NCBI RefSeq assembly: GCF_900102675.1
Contig: NZ_FMYX01000003.1
Span: 463,015-527,014 of the forward strand
Length of the DNA stretch: 64,000 nucleotides
Direction of reading: 5' to 3'
Origin: Pseudomonas guariconensis
GTDB taxonomy: Bacteria; Pseudomonadota; Gammaproteobacteria; Pseudomonadales; Pseudomonadaceae
Part shown: positions 1 through 8,036 of the stretch, in pieces
Layout of the letters: the number at the start of each line of letters is the position of its first letter
How positions within the stretch are numbered: position 1 is the first letter of the stretch
The notes under the pieces: model-generated
What the model saw: the letters and a program-made list of their open reading frames with translations, nothing else
Told to the model about the DNA's origin: nothing
The model's database searches: none
Program-made: the position numbers and the translations under genes

Positions 1-1
1 G

Positions 2-1171
2 ACCAAAGAGGATTTCTGTAGCACTGTTGAAGCCTTCAACTCCCTTCTTCAGGCTTATGGCAGCATTCAAACACTGCCAGATAAAGTCAAATATCTGGAC
101 TCAACTTTTGACTATTCCGTTCAAAAAGGAGGGGTGTCAGATAGTGGCCAGGTGTATTTTCATGTGAAATTTACTAGTAAAAAAGAAAATCTATCTGACT
201 ATAAGAAGTTTCTCCGTCTTGTGCGCACGATTTTGCAAAAGGTTAGTGTAAAAAACCCTGAAGTTATTTGGGATGATATAAGTAGCGAGCTCTGCGCAAA
301 GGCTTACCCAGTTATTCATGAGCTTGAAAATTTAATGCGTAAACTTATTACTAAGTTTATGATTATTAGTATTGGTGCTTCATGGGTTAGCAGTGCAGTG
401 CCTAAAGAAGTTTCCGATTCTGTGAAAGTGAAGAAAAGTCAGCAGACTATAATTTACGATGCCGACTTTATCCAGCTTGCTAATTTCTTGTTCAAGAAAT
501 ACTCTACAGCGAACTCAGATAAGCTCTTAGCAAAGCTTTCAAAAGCTAATAGCATCAATGATGTTGACTTCAGTGAGCTGAAGGAGATGATCCCCCAATC
601 AAATTGGGAGCGATACTTTGTCCCGCTCGTTAATTGTAATAGCGATTACTTGGATGCCCGGTGGCGCAAGCTATACGACTTACGTTGTATTGTCGCGCAC
701 AATAATTTCCTGAGCCAAGATGAGTTCGACGAAATAATTAAAGTATCGGCTGAGGTTAAGGAAAAGCTTGATGAGGCTATCGCTGGTATCGATCAGCTGC
801 ATGTCTCTGACGTACAGAAAGAAGAAGTAGCAGAGAGTGTCGTAGGGACGGTTAGTCAACAGAATGCCGACTTTCTTGCGCTGTGGAACTCGGTTCTTGA
901 GTTGATAGTTGATATTTTCAAACTATCTAAGATCGGTTTTGCGATCGATGGGAAAAATGTGGTGCCGGATCCTAAAATATGTATGCGTATGCTCAAAGAT
1001 AGTGACGTCATTGAACAAGAAGTTTTTGACTGGTTCCATGATGTGAATATTTTTAGGAACGCATTAGTGCATGGTGCAGTTTTTAACCCTCAAGAATACA
1101 TTGAGACTTACATTAATGCTGCTCAAAATCTGCGGGAAGTCTTAATGAGTAAGTATATTGATTTATTATAA
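2..1171 (+). CDS. HEPN-type accessory protein, 5' end cut by the window
   Basis: The reading frame is open from base 2, so the true start lies upstream; the GTG at 134 is internal. About 389 residues are visible. Two R-x4-H motifs, RCIVAH in the middle and RNALVH near the C-terminus, each sit in helical context and match the catalytic signature of HEPN ribonuclease domains; the stretch YPVIHELENLMRKLI is also typical of HEPN/Abi-type proteins. The gene is visibly AT-richer than the phage core and converges on the repressor gene with one base between them, the usual slot for lysogeny-expressed cargo. Inference: an RNase-type superinfection-exclusion or abortive-infection protein. Sequence alone does not prove activity. 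Confidence 0.6.
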   Translation, partial: TKEDFCSTVEAFNSLLQAYGSIQTLPDKVKYLDSTFDYSVQKGGVSDSGQVYFHVKFTSKKENLSDYKKFLRLVRTILQKVSVKNPEVIWDDISSELCAKAYPVIHELENLMRKLITKFMIISIGASWVSSAVPKEVSDSVKVKKSQQTIIYDADFIQLANFLFKKYSTANSDKLLAKLSKANSINDVDFSELKEMIPQSNWERYFVPLVNCNSDYLDARWRKLYDLRCIVAHNNFLSQDEFDEIIKVSAEVKEKLDEAIAGIDQLHVSDVQKEEVAESVVGTVSQQNADFLALWNSVLELIVDIFKLSKIGFAIDGKNVVPDPKICMRMLKDSDVIEQEVFDWFHDVNIFRNALVHGAVFNPQEYIETYINAAQNLREVLMSKYIDLL

Positions 1172-1172
1172 T

Positions 1173-1880
1173 TTATTCAGGAATAAAAGCGCCCACAACG
1201 GTTCCGCAAATATGAGTTTCTTCAGTGATTTCTATAATCGGGTATTGCGGATTGATGGGGCGAAGAAATTTACGTCCGGCATCGGCTACAAGAACTTTGA
1301 ATGTGGCTTCGTTTGTGCTTGTTAATCGAGCGATAACACGATCACCTGTTTTTGCTTCAATTTCAGGGTCTACAAAGATTATACAGCCTGCAGGGTAGCT
1401 ACGACCTGGACCTGGGTTGGTCATGGAATCTCCATGCACCTTTAATGCATACCCGCTTCGACTAATAGGAACCGGACACGATAGCCATGTATCCGCATGG
1501 TGAGGTTCAAAATTATTGATCACCTCGCACCAGGCGCCAGCCTTGACCCACGAAATTAAAGGAACCTTATGGTAGCGGTGCTGGACATCTGAAATATTGT
1601 TCAGTACTGAACTGGAGTTTATGCTTTTAGGCTGCACTCCATATTCAAGCCATTCACGTCTGACACCCAGCCAACTTGAAAGTGCGTCCAAGCTAATAGC
1701 TTCGGGTATCGCTTCAGCGTTCAGCCATTTGCTGACCGCTTGAGGTGTCTTCGCGACTCCCATCCTTTTCAACCGCGCAGCGACATCCACACCTCTGCCC
1801 CGAATCCGGACATTCGCGTCGTTCAGAGCCTCATGTAAGCGAGCGGTGAACGCTCTACGTAGATCATTTTTGTCAACCAT
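1173..1880 (-). CDS. Phage repressor, HTH plus S24 self-cleaving peptidase
   Basis: CI/LexA-like repressor of 235 residues from the ATG at 1880; the frame stays open to 1979, but starting there would run through the operator. The N-terminal half has an HTH (about residues 36-75). The C-terminal S24 domain shows the cleavage pair Ala114-Gly115 (KAGAW), the catalytic Ser152 in HGDSM and Lys195 in TFKVL. It should hold the lytic promoters shut and be inactivated by RecA-stimulated self-cleavage in the SOS response. It faces the Cro-like gene across palindromic operators. No strong ribosome binding site precedes 1880, so the start is the least certain part. Confidence 0.9.
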   Translation of the reverse strand: MVDKNDLRRAFTARLHEALNDANVRIRGRGVDVAARLKRMGVAKTPQAVSKWLNAEAIPEAISLDALSSWLGVRREWLEYGVQPKSINSSSVLNNISDVQHRYHKVPLISWVKAGAWCEVINNFEPHHADTWLSCPVPISRSGYALKVHGDSMTNPGPGRSYPAGCIIFVDPEIEAKTGDRVIARLTSTNEATFKVLVADAGRKFLRPINPQYPIIEITEETHICGTVVGAFIPE

Positions 1881-1938
1881 AGGTTGAGCTTCACACAAGG
1901 CTTGCGCAATAGTCAGTTGATTAGTAACATCAACTGAC
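1873..1938. promoter_or_regulatory. Repressor/Cro operator region with two inverted repeats
   Basis: A perfect 10-bp inverted repeat (GTCAGTTGAT at 1912-1921 and ATCAACTGAC at 1929-1938, 7-bp spacer) lies between the divergent repressor and Cro-like genes. A second one (TCAACC, ATA, GGTTGA at 1873-1887) covers the repressor start codon. Both share a GTTGA half-site, and a further GGTTGATAA lies at 1939-1947. This is the arrangement expected for the lysis/lysogeny switch. Confidence 0.7.
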
Positions 1939-1958
1939 GGTTGATAATGGAGCGAAAA

Positions 1959-2222
1959 ATGGTGCTTAGGCCTGATCACTTCTCAAATGCAATCGCCTAC
2001 GCATTTGAGGCGGCAGGTGGCATCGGGGTTGCTGCAAAAGTTTGTGGCCGAAGTACTCAAGCGCTAAACAAATGGCGCTTGCTTGGAGCGCTACCTCGTA
2101 CGGAATACACAGGTGAAACACGTTACGCGCGAAGTCTCGCAGAAGCTGCAAGAAAACTGGGAAACCACTTTGAGGAAGACTGGCTTCTAGAGGCTGGCTC
2201 TCGCAAAAGCCATGTGACTTGA
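1959..2222 (+). CDS. Cro/YdaS-like DNA-binding protein
   Basis: Small 87-residue protein with a Cro/YdaS-like HTH: AYAFEAAGGIGVAAKVCGR followed by STQALNKW, a typical recognition helix. The start at 1959 is chosen because GGAG at 1949-1952 lies six bases upstream; in-frame TTG (1941) and ATG (1947) codons exist without such a site. It is divergent from the repressor and is the first gene of the rightward early operon, so it probably acts as the Cro counterpart that turns off repressor synthesis. Confidence 0.8.
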   Translation: MVLRPDHFSNAIAYAFEAAGGIGVAAKVCGRSTQALNKWRLLGALPRTEYTGETRYARSLAEAARKLGNHFEEDWLLEAGSRKSHVT

Positions 2223-2541
2223 GAAGATACAGGCGGTCTTCGACCGCCCATCTCTCCCCCCATAGCATCACCACAATGCTGCAGGGCCGTACCAACGAGA
2301 AGCGAGCACACCACATGCAATCGCTTCCTTTCGGTGCGGACACCAGGCAGGAAGCCTGGAGGCCGCCATCTCCACCACAGATCAGGCGGCAGTTTTGCCA
2401 GGGGTAGTCGACGGATCGACACCCCGGCTTGGTGCCGGTATCCCTTTGGAGGTTTAACCGGCGTATGGCCTACTCATGCCACGCGGCAAATGTATCACCA
2501 CGACACGCCGCTGGCACTGGCAACCTAAAAGGATTAATGCC
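2223..2541 (+). other. Early leader between Cro-like and CII-like genes, no convincing gene
   Basis: This 319-base stretch holds only short overlapping open frames, in different phases, with odd compositions rich in Arg, Pro, His and Ser and without clear ribosome binding sites. It probably serves as the leader of the early operon. No terminator with a T-run was found. Confidence 0.4.
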
Positions 2542-3060
2542 ATGAGCCGAACTGCAATGAGCTGCCTCGAGCGCGCGAAGCGCGAAGTGCTGCCGCTCGA
2601 ACTCGCGCTTTACCACGCTGTACGTGACTATCCGGGTGGTGCTGCCGCCATCGCTGCCACCACCGGCCGCAACGCCACTACCCTCCAGCACAAGCTGTCT
2701 CCCACCCATCCGACCCACATCGTCAACGTCCAAGAGTTCGGCGAGATCCTCGAGCTGACCAAGGATCCGCGGATCCTCGACTCGGTGCATGCCTTGGTCG
2801 GCGACACCATCTGGCAAGAGCTCTCGGGCGCCTACAGCCAAGACGTGCCCGAAACATTGACCATGGGCCTCGCGGAGTTCTTCCGCCAGGTCGCCAACCT
2901 GTCTGAAACCTGGGCGCGCAGCATCGGCGACGGCAAGGTCGACGATCAGGAGCTCGCGGAGATTCAGCAGCAGGTGTTTCGCGGTATACAGGGCTTGCTC
3001 GGCATGTATCGCCGCGCCGAATACGTCAACCAGACCACTCGGGGGGCGCGTCGTGGCTGA
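2542..3060 (+). CDS. CII-like phage regulatory protein (Phage_CP76 type)
   Basis: 172 residues from the ATG at 2542, which has an AAGGA ribosome binding site about eight bases upstream; the frame is open further 5' but that part does not look coding. The N-terminal half (ALYHAVRDYPGGAAAIAA, then TLQHKLSP) matches the HTH of the CP76/CII-type regulators found between cro and replication genes in many Pseudomonas and Burkholderia prophages. It presumably acts on lysogeny promoters. It overlaps the start of the next gene by eight bases, indicating translational coupling. Confidence 0.75.
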   Translation: MSRTAMSCLERAKREVLPLELALYHAVRDYPGGAAAIAATTGRNATTLQHKLSPTHPTHIVNVQEFGEILELTKDPRILDSVHALVGDTIWQELSGAYSQDVPETLTMGLAEFFRQVANLSETWARSIGDGKVDDQELAEIQQQVFRGIQGLLGMYRRAEYVNQTTRGARRG

Positions 3061-3271
3061 TATCGCAGATATGGCGAATGACGTTGTTCAGCAGCGCCTG
3101 GAGGAGGCGCTTGCCGCTCGAGTGGCAGCGCCCGTGCGCGAATCCCGCATGGACTGCATCGATTGTGACGACCCAATCCCGGAGTCGCGCCGGGTAGCGG
3201 CCCGTGGCTGTGTGCGGTGTGGGGCCTGCCAGACCCTCCATGAGGATCGGAGGGCGCAGTATGCTCGATAA
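3053..3271 (+). CDS. TraR/DksA-family zinc-finger protein
   Basis: 72 residues, GTG start overlapping the stop of the CII-like gene. It has the short TraR architecture: an N-terminal helix (ADMANDVVQQRLEEAL) and a C4 zinc finger formed by CIDC and CVRC, ending in CQTLHE. Phage TraR proteins bind RNA polymerase through the secondary channel and mimic DksA/ppGpp, redirecting host transcription. It ends 11 bases inside the primase gene. Confidence 0.85.
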   Translation: MADIADMANDVVQQRLEEALAARVAAPVRESRMDCIDCDDPIPESRRVAARGCVRCGACQTLHEDRRAQYAR

Positions 3272-5477
3272 GGTACTCGACCAGCTGCACGACTACGGTC
3301 TGCAGCCCGATCAGCCCCTGATCTTCGGCAAACTGACCCGCTGCCGCACCCAGGATGACAAGGGTAAGGAAAAGAACGGCTGGTATGTCCTGCATGAGCA
3401 TATGACCGAGAAGGGGCAAACCCTGATCTTCGGCAGCTTCGGTGACTGGCGTCTCGGCGAAACGCAGAAGGTCAAGACCGACGGTCGCGGGCTGACCCCG
3501 GACGAGCGTGAAGTGATGCGCGCCCGGCAGGCCGACGCCAAGCGGCGGGCAGCGGAGATCGCTGCCAATGCGGCCCGTCGTGCGGCCTCACGTGCGGAAG
3601 CGTTGTTCAAGCGCATGCCTGAGAAGGGCCGGAGCGCCTACCTCGACCGCAAGCAAGTGGTCGGCTTCGGCGTTCGCTATGCACCGAAGACGGGCGCGGT
3701 TCTCGTCCCGATGCAGAATGCACAGAACGTCATCGTCGGCCTGCAGGTGATCTACCCGGAGGCCCAGGCGGACACCGGGCGCGACAAGTCCTACTGGCCG
3801 CATGGCATGGCGAAGGAGGGCGCGTTCCACATGATCGGTGGCCACCCTGAGCCTGGCGAGCCGGTGCTGGTGTGTGAGGGCTACGCCACCGGCGCTAGCC
3901 TGCACATGGCGACTTCCCAGGCGGTGGCCATCGCCTTCGACGCGGGCAACCTGATGGCGGTCGCCAAGCACATGCGCGAGCGCTTCCCGGGTCGGTCCAT
4001 CATCATCTGCCGCGATGACGACTGGAAGACCAAGCGGCCCACGGGCGAGCCCTGGAATCCCGGCGAGGAAAAGGCCAACAATGCGGCGGTGGTGGTCGGC
4101 GGCCAAGTTGTCGGTCCGATCTTCTCCGGCGACCGCGAGGACAAGTGGACCGACTTCAACGACCTGCACTGCGCCGAAGGCCTCGAGGCGGTGCGTCGGC
4201 AGGTCACGGCGGTGATCAAGCCCCCGGCCACGGGGGGCTGGAAAGACATGCTGGCCAGGACCGAAAACGGCGCCCTCATCGCGCACATGCAGAACGTCGA
4301 GCTGATCCTGGCCAACGATGAGCGGTGGAGTGGGGTGATCGGCTACAACGCCTTCAGCTCGAAGATCATGCGCCTCCGTGCGGCGCCCTATGGAGGCGTG
4401 CCGGGAGAGTGGAGCGACATCGACGACATGCGTGTGATGAAGTGGCTGGCCCAGCAGGGTCTGCGCGTGAAAGCCTCCCACGTCGTCGAAGCGGTCAGCG
4501 TCGTTGCGCATGACAACGCCTTCCATCCGGTCTGCACCTACCTGGCCAAGCTCGAGTGGGATCGTGTGCCGCGCCTGGAGCGCTGGCTGCATGAGATATT
4601 CGGCGTCCCTCGGAACGAATACAGCGCCAAGGTTGGCAAGCGCTGGATGATCTCGGCGGTGGCCCGTGTGATGAAGCCCGGCTGCAAGGCGGATGCGGTG
4701 ATGATTCTTGAGGGCGCGCAGGGCGCAGGTAAGTCGACAGCCCTGGGCATCCTCGGCGGCGAATGGTTCATGGACACGCCGTTCACCTTGGGCGACAAGG
4801 ACGCGTTCCAGGCGATCCGAGGCAAGTGGATCGTCGAGCTCGGCGAACTGGACAGTTTCAACAAGGCTGAGAGCACCAAGGCCAAGCAGTTCTTCTCGGC
4901 TTCAATCGACACCTACCGCGAAAGCTATGGGCGAAGAACGAGCGACGTGCCACGCCAGTGTGTTTTCGCGGGCACCACCAACCAAGACGAATACCTAAAA
5001 GACGCCACCGGTAACCGGCGTTATTGGCCGGTCGCCTGCGTCAAGGTCGATCTGGAGGCGTTGCGCCGAGTCCGTGACCAGCTGTGGGCCGAGGCTATGT
5101 TCTGCTATCAGGCCGGTGACATTTGGTGGGTCACCCGTGAGGAAGAGGAACTGTTCACCAAGGAGCAGGAGGAGCGCTTCGTGGTGGATGAATGGGAAGG
5201 GCCGATCCTTGACTGGCTGGAGAAATCGCAGGTCGGTGAGACGGTTACCGGCAGTGAGGTGCTGGGTCAGGCGCTCAACCTAGATCCTGGCCACTGGGGC
5301 AAGCCCGAGCAGATGCGTGTGGGGTCGATCATGCACCGCCTGGGTTGGCGGCGTCGGCGGCTCGCCGCGCTGCCGAAGAGCGGCAAGCGCCCCTGGGCAT
5401 ACCAGAAGCCCGAGGGCTGGGGGCGCACCAGCGCCCTGGAGCAGCAGCCGCCAGTGCCGAAGGAGGACTGCTTTTGA
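3261..5477 (+). CDS. Phage primase-helicase (Toprim plus VirE/VapE P-loop domain)
   Basis: 738 residues from the ATG at 3261, preceded by GGAGG; the open frame extends upstream but inside the TraR gene. The N-terminal half has a Toprim-type primase domain (VCEGYATG near residue 203, the acidic cluster RDDD near 250). The C-terminal half is a virulence-associated-E-type ATPase with a Walker A motif GAQGAGKST at about 485-493 and an arginine-finger region GTTNQDEYLKDATGNRR near 570-585. Such fusions start DNA replication in many temperate phages of Pseudomonas. It is followed by a possible origin (5,840-6,110). Confidence 0.88.
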   Translation: MLDKVLDQLHDYGLQPDQPLIFGKLTRCRTQDDKGKEKNGWYVLHEHMTEKGQTLIFGSFGDWRLGETQKVKTDGRGLTPDEREVMRARQADAKRRAAEIAANAARRAASRAEALFKRMPEKGRSAYLDRKQVVGFGVRYAPKTGAVLVPMQNAQNVIVGLQVIYPEAQADTGRDKSYWPHGMAKEGAFHMIGGHPEPGEPVLVCEGYATGASLHMATSQAVAIAFDAGNLMAVAKHMRERFPGRSIIICRDDDWKTKRPTGEPWNPGEEKANNAAVVVGGQVVGPIFSGDREDKWTDFNDLHCAEGLEAVRRQVTAVIKPPATGGWKDMLARTENGALIAHMQNVELILANDERWSGVIGYNAFSSKIMRLRAAPYGGVPGEWSDIDDMRVMKWLAQQGLRVKASHVVEAVSVVAHDNAFHPVCTYLAKLEWDRVPRLERWLHEIFGVPRNEYSAKVGKRWMISAVARVMKPGCKADAVMILEGAQGAGKSTALGILGGEWFMDTPFTLGDKDAFQAIRGKWIVELGELDSFNKAESTKAKQFFSASIDTYRESYGRRTSDVPRQCVFAGTTNQDEYLKDATGNRRYWPVACVKVDLEALRRVRDQLWAEAMFCYQAGDIWWVTREEEELFTKEQEERFVVDEWEGPILDWLEKSQVGETVTGSEVLGQALNLDPGHWGKPEQMRVGSIMHRLGWRRRRLAALPKSGKRPWAYQKPEGWGRTSALEQQPPVPKEDCF

Positions 5478-5839
5478 TCAAGCATATCGATGAGATGCTG
5501 AAGCTGTGGGCGCAAGAGCTCCACACGTCATGCGAGCGTTTCGGCGGTTCGGGTGGTGGTAGCATGCTCGGCCTCCTCATGGACTGTCAGGGCGACCTGA
5601 TCCGAGGCACTAGAGGAAGTCGGGTGCTGCTCGATGAGTCTGCCGATATTGAGATCATCGTGAACAAGCACCTGGAGCCCCAGTTGTACGTCATTGTCCA
5701 TGAACACTACTGCAACCATGACAGCCTGCTCGAGCAGAAAATGGCTTATTGCAGGTGCAGCAGAAAGACGTACTATGAGCGCCTGCATCAGGCCCATGTG
5801 GCTATTCAGGGGGTGTTGAGAGGGAAGAAGGCTGCATGA
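5474..5839 (+). CDS. Late regulator, possibly antitermination protein Q-like
   Basis: 121 residues. The TTG start at 5474 overlaps the primase stop (TTGA) and has an excellent AAGGAGG site six bases upstream, so it is preferred to the ATG at 5492. The protein ends in a basic helical segment CRCSRKTYYERLHQAHVAIQGVL that resembles the sigma4-like HTH of late antiterminators. Its place, last in the early operon and just before the late terminator and holin, fits a Q role. The assignment rests on context and this C-terminal motif, so it is tentative. Confidence 0.5.
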   Translation: MIKHIDEMLKLWAQELHTSCERFGGSGGGSMLGLLMDCQGDLIRGTRGSRVLLDESADIEIIVNKHLEPQLYVIVHEHYCNHDSLLEQKMAYCRCSRKTYYERLHQAHVAIQGVLRGKKAA

Positions 5840-6305
5840 TCCGCCACCTTTGGTCCTACCGTCCCGCTGTGGTCCTGCCGCATTTTTTGCAGGTCAGCCC
5901 AGCTCCAGCTCGCGCAGCTCGCGGGCTGTCCCACCGTCCCACCGCTCACACGAAAGCGCGCACGTAGGCGCATGCAGCGCGTTACGCGCGCATTGCGCGC
6001 AGCGTGGTTTTAATCTCTCTCTTTACACGGGAAAGGGTTAAAAATAGTTAGACAGTGGGACAGCCCTTGATTTTCAAGGGCTCCATAAGTCCCACCGTCA
6101 CCACCCCCTTTGAGACCTATGGGGCAGCGCCAAAGTGAAGCTAAGCCGGGGTGGTGTATTCCCCCGACATTTGCCAGACATTCCCCAGGCGTTTACCCCT
6201 TATTGCCGGGTGGCATTAAAACTCGCTTGCTGCCAGGAAACTGGACCTGTAAAAAGTACCCATCTTCGAGACGTGCGGGCGCACAAAGCAGCCCGCCAAA
6301 CACTG
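5840..6305. repeat. Non-coding region with repeated TCCCACCGT motifs, possible origin
   Basis: No convincing gene in 466 bases. Related copies of the motif occur at about 5862-5874 (TCCTACCGTCCCGC), 5927-5942 (GTCCCACCGTCCCACC), 6051-6063 in reverse orientation (GACAGTGGGACAG) and 6089-6101 (GTCCCACCGTCACC). A perfect 9-bp hairpin lies at 6062-6082 (AGCCCTTGA, TTT, TCAAGGGCT) without a T-run. Repeats placed directly after the primase-helicase suggest replication iterons, though they could instead be protein-binding sites for late control. Confidence 0.4.
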
Positions 6306-6334
6306 AAAACCCCGGCCCTGGCGCCGGGGTTTTT
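6306..6334. terminator. Rho-independent terminator before the holin gene
   Basis: An 11-bp perfect stem (AAAACCCCGGC at 6306-6316, GCCGGGGTTTT at 6323-6333) with a six-base loop and flanking A- and T-runs. It lies between the early operon and the holin, 17 bases before the latter, where a Q-type antiterminator would act. Confidence 0.8.
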
Positions 6335-6350
6335 GCATTTGGGGGATTCG

Positions 6351-6698
6351 ATGAACAGCGAACAACAAGCGTTGGCCGAGGCACCGATCTGGATGGTGAT
6401 CGTACTGTCCCTGGTCGGCGGGGTGTCCGGCGAGATGTGGCGTGCCGACAAGGCTGGTGTGCGGGGCTGGCCTTTGCTCCGCCGAATTGCCCTGCGGTCG
6501 GGGGCCTGCGTGGTGTGTGGCTTGTCCACAATCATGTTGTTCTACTCGGCAGGCATGTCGATCTGGACGGCAGGCGGGATCGGTTGCTTGACCGCGATGG
6601 CCGGTGCCGATGTCGCCATCGGCTTGTACGAACGCTGGGCCGCCAAGCGCCTGGGCGTCTGCGAGATGCCGCCGCGCAGTGGCGAGCCGGGTCAGTGA
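6351..6698 (+). CDS. Phage holin, LydA-like
   Basis: 115 residues from the ATG at 6351; a longer open frame exists upstream but crosses the terminator. There are three hydrophobic segments (about residues 13-30, 45-62 and 66-85) and a charged C-terminus, as in LydA/phage_holin_3-type proteins. Holins open the inner membrane at the programmed time so that the endolysin reaches the wall. Here the holin is at the start of the late region while the endolysin and spanins are at its end (30,148-31,247), a split typical of this Pseudomonas prophage group. Confidence 0.7.
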   Translation: MNSEQQALAEAPIWMVIVLSLVGGVSGEMWRADKAGVRGWPLLRRIALRSGACVVCGLSTIMLFYSAGMSIWTAGGIGCLTAMAGADVAIGLYERWAAKRLGVCEMPPRSGEPGQ

Positions 6699-6852
6699 CC
6701 GGCAGGGGGTGGGGGGCAGTGCTGCGGATTTTATGGGTCCTCCCCCTGGCCCGCCCCCTACACGGGTGCTGGAACTCTCAAACTGGCTCCATCTGAGATT
6801 GATCGCACCATGTCTGTCCTATTAAATTTCAGACTTCAGACCAACGAAGTCA

Positions 6853-7893
6853 GTGAACAATATGACCAAAGGCTCGATAGGCACACTGAACGACATTCCA
6901 TTCCTCAACCTGTCCCAAGCAGGTGGGAAATTTTGCAGTTCGCTAAATTTCTTTAAAGAAGGCGAGTGGAGGATTTGGCTTTCCTTGGGTGACGGGCGCT
7001 TTGTCGAAACCTATGGCTGGCCAGCAGAGGGGTGTTATTTTGGTGACGCCGCCCAGCAAGAAACTGATGTGTATTTGCATTTTATGGATTTTATAGCTCA
7101 GAAAGCGAGTTATGAAGAAGTCAGTAAGCCATTTCTCGGCTTGCATGATGATTTATGTAATCTATCAGCGAGTTTGGCTAAGATTTCCCATATTCATAAA
7201 ACTAAGGATGTACTTGGTGTCGGCGATTCGCGAATGGTGGTAACGGAGGTCGAGTATTTTTTCTCCGTCTGTCGGAGCATGATTGATCTATTTCAAGAGA
7301 TAGCTTGCAAGCTGTGGAACAAATTGACTATTTATGTTGATTACCTTCCAGAGAAAAAAAACCTTCGTAACTCATTTCGCGAAATGGTTTGGTACAAGGA
7401 TCGTTTGACCACGAAAGAGGAGTTGCAGTCTCGGTTTGGTTTGCCAGAGCCTTGGGCTGACTTCTATCTCAGGCATGCCGATTTTTTTCTTCAGATCAGA
7501 AAGTTTAGAGATAACATTGTTCATAATGGCTCTCAGGTTCAAACTATTTTCTCTGGTGAGAGTGGTTATCTTGTGAATCTGAACTTTAAGCCATTCGGTG
7601 ATGTGAAAGTTTGGCGCGAGTCAGATAAGGTGAAAAACGATTTAGTACCTTTGATGCCGGCGCTTGGAATGATTGCTTTCATGACCCTACTCGTCTGTGA
7701 GGATTTTTCAGAGATGATGCAGCGTACGTTCGAATTTCCTGAGCCCATTGTTCCCGGTATGAGGTTGTTTACTCGTGGTTTCTTTGATGAGCATTTTGTA
7801 GCGGTTCTTGGAGATGCCCGAGATCGATACGTTGAGTTTTACCAAGGCGGGGTCGAAAGTGAAGGTATTAAAGCGGCCCCGTCGCTTCAATAG
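6853..7893 (+). CDS. HEPN-like accessory protein between holin and terminase
   Basis: 346 residues from GTG 6853 (an ATG at 6862 is an equally possible start; neither has a good ribosome binding site). An R-x4-H motif (RDNIVH) lies near residue 220 in a helical context, the HEPN ribonuclease signature. No transmembrane segment is evident. Codon use is AT-richer than the flanking phage genes, and the gene interrupts the holin-terminase interval, a known insertion spot for cargo. It is not similar in the rest of its sequence to the HEPN protein at the start of the window. Function is inferred only: host- or phage-targeting RNase or a defence component. Confidence 0.5.
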   Translation: MNNMTKGSIGTLNDIPFLNLSQAGGKFCSSLNFFKEGEWRIWLSLGDGRFVETYGWPAEGCYFGDAAQQETDVYLHFMDFIAQKASYEEVSKPFLGLHDDLCNLSASLAKISHIHKTKDVLGVGDSRMVVTEVEYFFSVCRSMIDLFQEIACKLWNKLTIYVDYLPEKKNLRNSFREMVWYKDRLTTKEELQSRFGLPEPWADFYLRHADFFLQIRKFRDNIVHNGSQVQTIFSGESGYLVNLNFKPFGDVKVWRESDKVKNDLVPLMPALGMIAFMTLLVCEDFSEMMQRTFEFPEPIVPGMRLFTRGFFDEHFVAVLGDARDRYVEFYQGGVESEGIKAAPSLQ

Positions 7894-7935
7894 CTTTGGC
7901 GGGGGCAGGGGACCCTGGGTATTCTCGCGAAACAC

Positions 7936-8032
7936 GGGGCGGGAAACCCGCGGTTCTTTGTTAGCGGACAGTTCACCAGCTTAGTGAACTGAGGTGAACT
8001 GGTTAACCCCCTGGATTCATTGGGTGAACTGG
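7936..8032. other. Candidate cos packaging site
   Basis: Immediately upstream of the small terminase gene there is a GC-rich palindrome (GCGGG AAA CCCGC, 7939-7951), followed by four copies of a GGTGAACTG-like element: one inverted (7970-7979) and three direct (7983-7992, 7993-8002, 8023-8032; the last two share the identical ten bases GGTGAACTGG). A nick-site palindrome followed by repeated terminase-binding elements beside the small-subunit gene mirrors cosN and cosB of lambda. The exact cut position cannot be read from the sequence. Confidence 0.5.
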
Positions 8033-8036
8033 CAAG

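Noticed and set aside
2219..2528. Short overlapping frames between Cro-like and CII-like genes
   Set aside because: No ribosome sites, biased composition and mutual overlap; kept as leader region.
5850..6041. 63-codon frame after the Q-like gene
   Set aside because: Ser/Arg/Ala-rich product with no motif, in a repeat-rich non-coding gap.
6062..6082. Perfect hairpin considered as terminator
   Set aside because: No T-run follows; treated as part of the possible origin.
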